NCBI GenBank assembly: GCA_963989385.1 | Contig: OZ022510.1 | Coordinates: forward strand, 558,501-622,500 | Reading direction: 5' to 3' | Length of the DNA stretch: 64,000 nucleotides | From: Ctena decussata | Lineage: Eukaryota > Mollusca > Bivalvia > Lucinida > Lucinidae | In this document: one piece after another, positions 56,450 through 64,000 of the stretch | Position numbering within the stretch: the first letter of the stretch is position 1 | Layout of the letters: every line of letters starts with the position of its first letter | Position numbers and translations under genes: made by a program | Notes under the pieces: model-generated | What the model was told of the DNA's origin: nothing | Database searches by the model: none | What the model saw: only the letters and a program-made list of their open reading frames with translations

Positions 56450-56653
56450 TTACTTACTCCCATTTCTGAGAAGCCTTGCTCTTTCATCATCATCTGCAAT
56501 CTCATCATTCTGGTCATTTACCCCACCCACTCCTCCATTAGCATTCATCTCTTTCATCTGTCGTCTCTTCTCTAAGTACACCCGTACTCTAGGCATAATG
56601 ATGAGATCATTGTATAACATCATCCCCAATATCAACAGAATGAACCCTACAAC
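56450..56653 (-). CDS. SLC35F6: SLC35F6-like transporter, last coding exon
   Basis: Terminal exon of a drug/metabolite-transporter-superfamily protein of the SLC35F6 (C2orf18, ANT2BP) type; vertebrate SLC35F6 is a multi-pass protein of lysosomes and mitochondria. Sixty-seven codons follow a TTTCAG acceptor (AG at 56655-56654), phase 0, and end in TAA. The start VVGFILLILGMMLYNDL is the last membrane helix, matching the human position LGFLILLIGTALYN. The tail is charged and ends DDDERARLLRNGSK; E-R-A-R-L-L fits the acidic dileucine signal for lysosomal sorting, and human SLC35F6 has a comparable ERLL near its end. A pearl-like element begins about five bases upstream of the acceptor and a MITE two bases after the stop. 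Identification is firm; expression is not shown. Confidence 0.9.
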   Translation of the reverse strand, partial: VVGFILLILGMMLYNDLIIMPRVRVYLEKRRQMKEMNANGGVGGVNDQNDEIADDDERARLLRNGSK

Positions 56654-56657
56654 CTGA

Positions 56658-58370
56658 AACAAGAGGACCATTGGTCCTGTAGCTCACCCGAGTCCATTCA
56701 GCCTCAGTACTCAAGGGTAAGTTACTCTAAGGCCATCGGTCAACTGGTTCTGGAGAAAAAGATTTTTAAAGGTTTTAACCATTTATAGGCATGGAGGACA
56801 TGTTGGTCATGTGACCTGGACATTTGAAAAAAAAATCTTCCCTCAACCCCCTGGAGGCTCTATATGAAGTTTGGTTTCAAAACTGGCCCAGGGGCTTTTG
56901 AGGAGATGGTTTGATATTGTCAAAATGACAGATTTCTGGGTCAAAAGTCAAAGAATGACCTTGATCTCTTGTACTCATAAATCTTCATGTACTCATTAAG
57001 ATGACTGTAGATATCAATTTTTTGGCATAAATCTTCAAAACTTTCCATGAAATCTAATGTTCTAGCATTTTCCCACATTTGACCTTGCCGTAAAATAGCC
57101 AAGGTCAACCCAAGGTCATCATTTTGAACAATCTTGATAGTACTGTAGATCCCAATGCTACATACCAAGCTTCAAGGCCATCGGTCAATTGGTTCTGGAG
57201 AAAAAGATTTTTAAAGGTTTTTACCATATATGGGCCTGGTGGCCATGTTGGTCATGTGACCTGGACCGTTTGAACTAATTTTCATTCCCTCAAACCCCTG
57301 GAGGCTCTATATGAAATTGGTTACAATTGGCCCAGTTGTTTTTGAGGAGATTGTTTGATATTGTCAAAATATGAGAGATCTGGGTCAAAGAATGACCTTG
57401 ACCTCTTGTACTCACAAATCTTCATGTACTCATTAAGATAACTGTATATACCAATTTTTAGGCATAAATCTTAAGAACTTTCCATGAAATCTTATGTTCT
57501 AGCATTTTCCCACATTTGACCTTGCCGTAAAAAAGTTCAAGGTCAACCAAAGGTCATAATTTGAACAACCTTGATAGTACTCGAGTACCCAAAGCTACAT
57601 ACCAAGTTTCAAGGCCATCGGTCAATTGGTTCTGGAGAAGAACATTTTCAAAGGTTTTTACCATATATGGGCATGGCAGCCATATTGGTCATGTGACCTG
57701 GACCGTATGAATAAGTTTTTGTTCCCTCAACTCCTGGAGGCTCTATATGAAATTTGGTTTTAATTGGCCCTGGGGCTTTTGAGGAGATTGTAAAAAAATT
57801 GGAATTGTCAAAATATGAGAGTTCTGGGTCAAAGGTCAAAGAATGACCTTGACCTCTTGTACTCATAAATCTTCATGTCCTCATTAAGATGACTGTAGAT
57901 ACCAATCTTTAGCCCAAAATTTTCAACAGTTTCCAAGATATCTTACCAAGATATCTTATGTTCTAGCATTTTGCCATAGAAAAGCACAAGGTAGAAAATT
58001 TGACCTTACCGTAAAAAAGGTCAAGGTCAACCTAAGGTCATAATTTGAACAATCTTGGTAGTACTCGCGTACCTGATGCTACATACCAAGTTTCAAGGCC
58101 ATCAGCCTACTGGTTCTGGAGGAGAAGATTTTTTTAGGTTTTTACCATATATGGGCATGGCAGCCATGTTGGTCATGTGACCAGGACCGTTTGAACAACT
58201 TTTTGTTCCTAAGGTCCCAGGAGGCTACATATGAAATTTGGTTACAATTGGCCCAGTGGTTTCAGAGGAGAAGTCGTTTGAAAATGTTGACGGACGGACG
58301 GATGGACGACGACGGAGCCTGACCATACTATAAGCTCCCCCGGAGCCTCTGGCTCAGGTGATCTAAAAAT
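56658..58370 (+). mobile_element. Pearl/Helentron-like element C, inside the intron
   Basis: The 5' hairpin AGGACCA-T-TGGTCCT is followed by TAGCTCACCCGAG. Four core units start near 56731, 57176, 57613 and 58097 (GGCCATCGGTCAATTGGTTC, GGTCATGTGACCTGGACC, CAAGGTCA); spacing is 437-484 bp. A GACGGACGGACGGATGG microsatellite (58290-58316) and an end CTCAGGTGATCTAAAAAT complete it. The last is the near inverse of the 5' TAGCTCACCCGAG. Antisense to the host gene. Confidence 0.8.
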
Positions 58371-58983
58371 ATCAGAAATTATTACATGACTATAATACCA
58401 TTAAAATGGTTCCACTGCACACAGCCTTTCATTATTACCTTCCCATCATCCTGATATGACCAGAATACTGTAAAAAAAGAACATATTATTTTATACTTAG
58501 CAGTGAATTCAATGCATATCGAGAACAAATAAAACTGATATTGTCTACAGTCAAAAAATAAATATATCAATTCACTAGTGATTGAGACGATTCATATTTT
58601 TTCACTGTAGCAAACCGTGGCTGTTTTGACAACTTTGGGCTTAATTTCTTTCCAAAAAGTTCTGAAATGTAGTGTTCTTGTCTGACATTATGCTTTGACA
58701 TGAGTACATCAAATCATGCAACTGACGTCACACTCTGACGTCACTTTTTTCGCTGGAGTATCCCTAATTTGCATGCAACTTCAATCAGACGGCAGCTGCA
58801 AGCAGCTTACTTAAATCACTGATTTCTTTTCATTCATTCAATAAAATGACATTGTAAACCATTTTCTATGTGTAAACTGTGTTATTATACCCACTAAACA
58901 CGCTGAAGAAGCAAAATTAACAAGAAATGACTAGGAAAAAAGTTATTTGTGAAGCAGTCTGTTTTAAAAATAAAGAGAAAATT
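58371..58983. other. Intronic, nothing recognised
   Basis: Contains two TGACGTCA sites near 58728-58745. A short AG/GT-bounded stretch on the minus strand (about 58433-58461) could be read as a mini-exon but does not match the transporter. Confidence 0.4.
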
Positions 58984-59127
58984 TACTTTTTTTTCAGTGA
59001 ATACCAAAAATATTTCATCTAATATGTTGAAAATATCATCAATTTCACTTGTGCTATTTACTTGTGAAACTACTGATATTTTCAACACATTTGATGAAAT
59101 ATATTTGGTATTCACCTAAAAAAAGTA
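58984..59127. mobile_element. GGTATTCAC foldback MITE
   Basis: Arms of about 64 bp, TTTTTTCAGTGAATACCAAA ... TTTGGTATTCACCTAAAAAA, around a short AT-rich loop. A half copy is at 42104. Confidence 0.8.
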
Positions 59128-59235
59128 GTTATCCTCTATCTATCACTAGTCATCCATTTAGCCTTAGGTGTTGGCTGAAATGTTTAGCAAACTTTCTGCA
59201 TGTTGTGGCTCATACATTTCTCTGCCTGTATCTAT

Positions 59236-59460
59236 AGTCAGCTCTTGATATCTCAAAGTTGAAGACTGTCTCAAAGTACTGATATCTCCAAGTAAATTCT
59301 CTTTTTCCCAAAAAAATTTACTTTGAGATAGCAGCGGTTTGGCATAAAAGGGGTTCAAAGGTGAAGAAAAATACGAAATGTGTTCACACAATATGCAGTG
59401 ATATAAGAGGGTACCTTGAGATATCAGTGTTTGAGAATATCCAGGGTTGGTTGTATTTAT
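59236..59460. mobile_element. GATATCTC-type MITE, copy 2
   Basis: CTTGATATCTCAAAGTTGAA, TACTGATATCTCCAAGTAAA and CCTTGAGATATCAGTGTTTG parallel 36226-36465. Confidence 0.6.
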
Positions 59461-59950
59461 CAATACTGTCATGACTCTCCATACCTACTGAGGAAGTTAA
59501 CCAGACACCTAATAAGCAACCTGCTAAGACTCTGTATCAATTACAGTGTTCTCCCCAGAAATTTCAGAAGGCATGTCGCTTTTAGCACAAAAATCAGATT
59601 TTGACTAGATCAATTTTTAAAATCCTTTAGTATAGCAATGTTTTAAGTCAAAATAAGCCTAAATTTACATAATTATAAATTATATATTGATCATTCTTAA
59701 TGCATTTAAAACAACTTTACTGGCTAACAAATGAAAATAATAGCACTTTGATAAATTTTCATTGGAAATTAAGGCATGTTGCAAAGGCAATTTGAAGAGG
59801 AAGGCATGTTGCAAGTGACATGCTTGAGTGGTCTGGGGAGATCCCTGTAATTAGGAGATAATTGTACTCAAAATTGTCATTTTGGGAGGTAAATTGTTGG
59901 TTTATAGGCACTAATTTGTTATAGCAGAGTATTTATTGTCTGTATATTGA
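59461..59950. other. Intronic, nothing recognised
   Basis: GGCATGTTGCAA occurs twice (59772, 59802); no other feature. Confidence 0.4.
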
Positions 59951-60081
59951 GCTAGCTTAGGGCCTTAGCTACCCTTTAACTACACAACCAAGACTCTGAT
60001 CAGACTGGGCAGATGCCCAGGCTGATCTGAGTCTTTGTTCGGCACATATGCCAGCTTGTTGGTTTTGTCATGATGTGACTC
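59951..60081. mobile_element. GAGCC foldback MITE, copy 9, right half only
   Basis: AGCTTAGGGCCTTAGCTACC to GTTGGTTTTGTCATGATGTG. The left arm is missing. Confidence 0.75.
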
Positions 60082-60089
60082 CTATAGTA

Positions 60090-60270
60090 TACAGCCAAAC
60101 CTGTCTTAAGATAGCATCCAAAGGAAGGTCCAAAACTGCTTGCTTATGACAGGTGTTTGCTTAATACAGGCCAATTTACACTGAAAAAGCTGCTTTGGGA
60201 CATGAGATTTTGGCCTTTTAAGATCAGTTTTTGCTGAATTGAGGTGACCTTTATGGTAGGTTTGACTGTA
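60090..60270. mobile_element. Mariner-like MITE ending in a splice donor
   Basis: TA, CAGCCAAACCTGTCTTAAG ... GTAGGTTTGACTG, TA. Same family as 22320-22502. Its right TA (60269-60270) supplies the bases read as positions +2 and +3 of the 5' splice site of the exon ending at 60272, and its CAGTC end supplies the following bases. Confidence 0.8.
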
Positions 60271-60271
60271 C

Positions 60272-60426
60272 CTGGAGCCCTTGGAATTTTTGCCAGCTGA
60301 GACCTAGTGTCACCGCCCATATAACCAGAGTTCTGATGCTATCTAACACCATCCGTGTTGTGGCACTGAGTTCTTTCGTTACACTAATCCCAGCAAAGTT
60401 AAAGAATGCTATACTGAGAATATTAC
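60272..60426 (-). CDS. SLC35F6: SLC35F6-like transporter, penultimate exon
   Basis: 155 bp, acceptor CTTTGCAG and donor GTACAG, starting in phase 1 and ending in phase 0. It encodes NILSIAFFNFAGISVTKEL then SATTRMVLDSIRTLVIWA and VTLGLSWQKFQGLQ. The FFNFAGISVTKELSATTRMVLDS block is almost unchanged from the vertebrate protein and identifies the family; it covers a membrane helix and the conserved cytosolic loop of the last transporter repeat. No stop or frameshift. The donor is weak (A at +5 where G is preferred) because a MITE lies there. Confidence 0.92.
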
Positions 60427-60490
60427 CTGCAAAGAACAAACAAACTTCTCAGCTTCCAGATCACAGAGTACAGAATACAAATTTGGGTTC

Positions 60491-60626
60491 GAGGTTATAA
60501 AACTTGAGTATAATCTCAAACTCAAAATAAACCACACTGATTGGCTGCTTCCCAGCATGTGCTCGGAAGCAGCCAATCAGTGTGCTTTATTTTGAGTTTG
60601 AGAATGTACTCAAGTTTTATAACCTC
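60491..60626. mobile_element. GAGGTTATAA foldback MITE, copy 2
   Basis: GAGGTTATAAAACTTGAGTA ... CTCAAGTTTTATAACCTC, arms of about 60 bp including CACTGATTGGCTGCTTCC and nearly perfect. Lies 65 bp from the exon, in the intron just upstream of the acceptor, where a strong hairpin could affect splicing. Confidence 0.9.
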
Positions 60627-61049
60627 AGGGCCTGGTTTCTGACTGATAGATATAAACAAAAAACACTGAGTACTTGAGTTGGAACTAAAATTCTCGAGGA
60701 TATTCATTCATCAGGGCTTCTATCCTTATAAATCAGATGAATCCATGCATCACTTTATGGGTGTGTGGTATATTAATTCTTCAGTGTAGTGTATTAATTT
60801 TTCAATCATTTTATATCAATAATTGTAAATTCTATACAGTGTAAACCCTGTCAGTTGCCATGTTCTATGGCATCTGATCTGGATCTGCACTGGTTGCATA
60901 ATCTTTATGCGTCTTTTATGTGACTTCAGGCAAAAAATGGGTTACAAGAAGGATGAGCTCTTATCACATCTTATTGTTCTCGATGAAATCAAACTGTGAA
61001 GAAAACTGCTTTTTACTTAGTATGGATTACACCTCCATGTTTTCTGCCA

Positions 61050-61200
61050 TTTTATGAAGGGAGACAACTATTGAAATTTTGTGATTTCTTGTTTACTTCC
61101 TTGCAATGGGCAAAGAAACTGTTAAAAAAAATGAGCGTAATCTCAATGGGAAGAATTTGTTCCCTGGGAACTAGTTGATCCTCACTGAAAATGGCAGTAC
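61050..61200. mobile_element. GGGAAGCAACTCT MITE family, copy 6
   Basis: GAAGGGAGACAACTATTGAA and TTGTTTACTTCCTTGCAATG resemble the other family members; the right end is poor. Confidence 0.4.
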
Positions 61201-61869
61201 TATTGCAGGAATGTGTACCTCACCTTACCGTAATGGTCCTAAGTTTTCGAACAGACAGACCGAGGCAAACAGATCAAAGTATTCACTGTCTGCCATTCTG
61301 TGGGCATCTTTTGACTATTTCTGGACATGGTACAACCACACTGTTCAAGTTTAAGGATAACTACAGCAATTTTGTATTTCAGGTGTCCGAATTCTTAGGT
61401 CTTTTACGGGTAATATGAAAACTAAGATGGTATGGAAATATCTCCAGATCTTCTGCTTTAAGGGAAGGAAAGAAAAGATGGGAGGTCAACAAGGCAGCAG
61501 AGAAACAGGACTTGTTAGATAAATATTATAATTGCAGAGTCACATGGTTATCTCTGGTTCCCACTGACCTTGCACGGTTATAGGTTTACTATAGGTCTTC
61601 TACGAATTTTAAAAACTGTTTACACTTTCTAGTTCAGTGGTGGTAAGGTTTATTCACTGAATAAGGGATGTCACACCTGTCTGATTCAGCATACTATGCA
61701 TGTGCAATCAATGCACTGTTCAAAATCTCTTACCTGGCTAATTGTGCGTAAATACATGCTTAGAAGCCATGCATCCTATGACTCCTTAAAAAGGCCTAAT
61801 TCTGAACTTCATGATTCCAATGCTAATAGTCTACTGTTGAAATATTTGAACTGGTTTCTTAACTAAAAT
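61201..61869. other. Intronic, nothing recognised
   Basis: No feature supported. Confidence 0.4.
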
Positions 61870-62950
61870 AAAAGGCCATCGGCCATGTGTCACCCGACGT
61901 TTGAAATGTGTCACAAACTGCAGCCCTTTATTCAGTTTCAAAGTAACTATATGGCCAAAAAACAGAAATTATGTGTATTACAGAACCTGGTCAGCAAATA
62001 ATAACTGAAGCACAATTACTGGGCCTCTATGAAGTTATAAAATACTTAAGTTTAGAAAGGGGCATTTATGTGTAAAACCAGAAAATATGTGTATAACAGA
62101 ACCTGGTAAGCAAATAATGATCGAAGCATAAGCAGAGACATATACCCCAATTACTGGGCCTCTATGAGATTATAAAAAACTTAAGTTCAGAACTGGGTGT
62201 ATATGTGTAAAATCAGGCCACTGAAACTTTAAGCCCTTACAGAATGCCCAAAACATACGACTGTACACCCAATAACAAAATAACAAGGGCCTTAATCCTC
62301 CTAATATGAATCTGATGAAAAATGAACAATGCATTTATGAAAATTCAGCCCATTAATATGAAAAGTTCTTGAGTTATCCCTTTACCTTTAAGTGAATGTC
62401 TATTATCTATGAAAGGGGAATAACTCTGTCACTAATAAATTTAGCATATCCTAACAATAATCAGAATACTCAATTTACCAAATGCTAATAGCATACAAAA
62501 TTTCAGCTCTCTCAGTCAAACGGTTCAAAAGTTGGAAAAATGCCAAAAACGACAAAGGGCCATAACTTTGTAAAATATAGGACAATTGAAATTCCAAAAT
62601 CACATGCACATCTTCAGATCATGATGAAACTTTCTGCACAATTTCAAGTCAATCTGATAAAAGATGTGGCAGGAGTTGTGGGGACAAGGTCTGAGTCAGC
62701 AAGGGCCGTAACTCCATCAAAAATGGCCGAAACAAAAATAAAAAACCACATGCACATCTTCATATCATAAGAATACAATCTGTATAATTTCAAATCAATC
62801 CGATGAAAGACGTAGGAGGAGTTGCGGGGACAAGATTTCGGACGGATGGACGGACGGAAGGAAAGACGGACGGACGGACTGACACACGGACGGACGAGGG
62901 TCATTTCTATAGTCCCCCTCCGCCTACGTCGGGTGACAACTAGATATTTG
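61870..62950 (+). mobile_element. Pearl/Helentron-like element E, complete
   Basis: The 5' GGCC-ATC-GGCC hairpin (61874) is followed by TGTCACCCGACG (61888-61899), whose perfect inverse CGTCGGGTGACA closes the element (62937-62948). Core: a 116-bp pair (CAGAACCTGGTCAGCAAATA near 61982 and 62098) and a 146-bp pair (CACATGCACATCTTCA at 62601 and 62747). The GGACGGATGGACGGACGG microsatellite (62842-62897) precedes the 3' end. Left end homologous to element D. Confidence 0.8.
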
Positions 62951-63699
62951 TGGAAACTGGACCTAAAGACAGCTATTCGGAAGACCTTGAATAAAGGATG
63001 TATGCAATACTGAAGGTCTTGAGAAACAGTTTTCAAACTATTTATAAGAATTTGTTGACTGGCTTTCGCCATGGCAGTACAGGCTTTGCAGAACTGATGC
63101 TTATCAATATATCTCTTTGCATAGACATCATTGGATTCTGATATCCTTCCCTCTTCATCTTATTCATTTTACTGTTTACCATGTACATGCATATGCTTGG
63201 ATTTTTACTCAAAGTGATATAAAAACACAGGTGTGAATGTGGTCTTACAAGCAAATAAAGTTCCAAAATGATCTGTAAAACTTGCACCTTCTCACTAAAT
63301 ATTGGGACAGGAATGTCTGTGCAAACACTGTAGACCAAGACCAGACTGTTCAGGGACAGCAATAGTATTTCCCATTCTGCCAGCACCTTAGTGCCAAATT
63401 GATGAGAGTCAAATCAGTGAAGCTTCTGGTAAAATCAACTTAATTTAGGTTTACAATTGGCATCTGCAGCAGAGATGGCTTCTGTCAATATTAAAGCTGC
63501 TATGATAAGGTATTATATCAGGCATAAGCAGTCAGCTGTAGCAGAATAGGTTTAAATTGTGCTAAAATAGGCAGTCAACCTTAGCAAAAAGTGGACTTGG
63601 CGGTTCCGCATCAGACCTGTTCTTAAAATTTGTATAAGAGCTATACCATCAAGAACATGTATCCATGTCCAGCTATGTGAAATGGTTGGTAAATAAGGG
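62951..63699. other. Intronic, nothing recognised
   Basis: Contains a decayed copy of the 55135 repeat near 63320-63360. ORF 63042-63386 is not supported. Confidence 0.4.
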
Positions 63700-63835
63700 A
63701 GACAACTCACCCACTGTGGCTGCTACTATAACCAGGTTATTTCCCATCAGGACAAAATTCCCATTAGATAAGGGAGACAACTTACACACTGTGGGTGCTA
63801 CTATAACAGAGTTATTTCCCATCTAAGACAAGAGA
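63700..63835 (-). repeat. Two extra tandem copies of an exon 3' end with its donor
   Basis: The last about 40 coding bases and donor of the 63846 exon (minus strand: ATGGGAAATAAC...GCCACAGTGG, GTAAGT) recur at about 63786-63825 and 63711-63750, giving donors at 63845, 63785 and 63710 (spacing 60 and 75). The nearest extra copy is preceded by CTCTCTTGTCTTAG, which resembles a splice acceptor, and has a GTAAGT donor. The far copy has GTGAGT and keeps the coding words. Reading through the first donor hits a TAG. Confidence 0.85.
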
Positions 63836-63845
63836 GAAAACTTAC

Positions 63846-64000
63846 CCACTGTGGCTGCTACTATAACTGGGTTATTTCCCATCTGTTTAAAAGCATCTGG
63901 AACATTTTCTAGCCTATTTTCTGCTGTATGGCTAAACTGACCAGCCTTTATATAGTAGAATGGTATCAGAAGTAAACCAAGCACAATTGCTCCCCAAAAC
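63846..64000 (-). CDS. SLC35F6: SLC35F6-like transporter, partial upstream exon
   Basis: Runs off the window. The visible 51 codons read FWGAIVLGLLLIPFYYIKAG, then QFSHTAENRLENVPDAFKQ and MGNNPVIVAATV, and end in phase 1 before GTAAGT. This matches the vertebrate segment containing LLLVPMYYI and LEDALDAFCQVGQQPLI: a membrane helix, a lumenal loop and the start of the next helix. The split glycine codon joins correctly to the 60272-60426 exon. Earlier exons, and the promoter, are beyond 64000. Confidence 0.9.

Larger units (their letters stand above)
56654..60271 (-). other. SLC35F6: SLC35F6-like last intron
   Basis: Bounded by a GTACAG donor and a TTTCAG acceptor with codon phase 0. The 3.6 kb is filled by element C, a GGTATTCAC foldback, a GATATCTC MITE, half of a GAGCC MITE and a mariner-like MITE whose terminus forms part of the donor. 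Little unique sequence remains. Confidence 0.8.
60427..63845 (-). other. SLC35F6: SLC35F6-like preceding intron
   Basis: GTAAGT-type donor at 63845 and CAG acceptor at 60427. The 3.4 kb contains a GAGGTTATAA foldback, a MITE at 61050, element E and two partial copies of the upstream exon end. Confidence 0.8.

Noticed and set aside
58433..58461. Extra SLC35F6-like mini-exon on the minus strand
   Set aside because: Acceptor- and donor-like dinucleotides are present, but the neighbouring exons already join in phase and match the vertebrate protein without it.

Overview
This window looks like noncoding, transposon-dense nuclear DNA from a bivalve mollusc. A heterodont/venerid clam is my best guess, inferred from the repeat families; no single marker proves it. 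The DNA is AT-rich. It has tRNA-derived SINEs with bivalve-type tails, pearl/Helentron-like elements with GACGG microsatellites, LINE fragments, and many foldback MITEs. There are no operons, Shine-Dalgarno sites or long ORFs. Almost every ORF of 60-140 codons is chance or lies inside a repeat.

The one gene I recognise with confidence is at the right end on the minus strand: the last three exons of an SLC35F6-type transporter (C2orf18/ANT2BP family). They lie at 63846-64000 (running off the window), 60272-60426 and 56450-56653. Codon phases join correctly across both introns and the ORF is intact to its stop. Transposon ends sit within a few bases of its 5' splice site, its last 3' splice site and its stop codon. 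The 3' end of the 63846 exon, with its splice donor, is tandemly copied twice more inside the intron. A possible DEG/ENaC channel fragment lies at 27381-27668.

Region by region. 1-8.8 kb: the 3' part of a pearl-like element, scattered copies of an unclassified repeat (family A), a foldback MITE, a LINE fragment, and repeats with decayed hammerhead motifs. 9.6-17.9 kb: two diverged copies of a multi-kilobase block in the same order, with later insertions. 16.76-17.44 kb: a 261-bp tandem array carrying three well-formed hammerhead ribozymes on the minus strand (a retrozyme). 18-27 kb: SINEs, a reverse-transcriptase fragment, and mariner-like and foldback MITEs. 29-31.8 kb: a third, partial copy of the duplicated block, split by a 2.4-kb insert that contains a minisatellite of perfect CRE sites. 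32-46.6 kb: MITEs, two LINE 3' fragments and SINEs. 47-50.8 kb: two pearl-like elements. 51.6 and 54.4-55.1 kb: long foldbacks, the second with a 9-bp target duplication typical of Mutator-like elements. 55.6-64 kb: the transporter gene, its introns packed with MITEs and pearl-like elements.

All calls come from reading the sequence by eye. Family assignments rest on recalled family features, and boundaries of old repeats are approximate. Stretches described as empty held nothing I could recognise.
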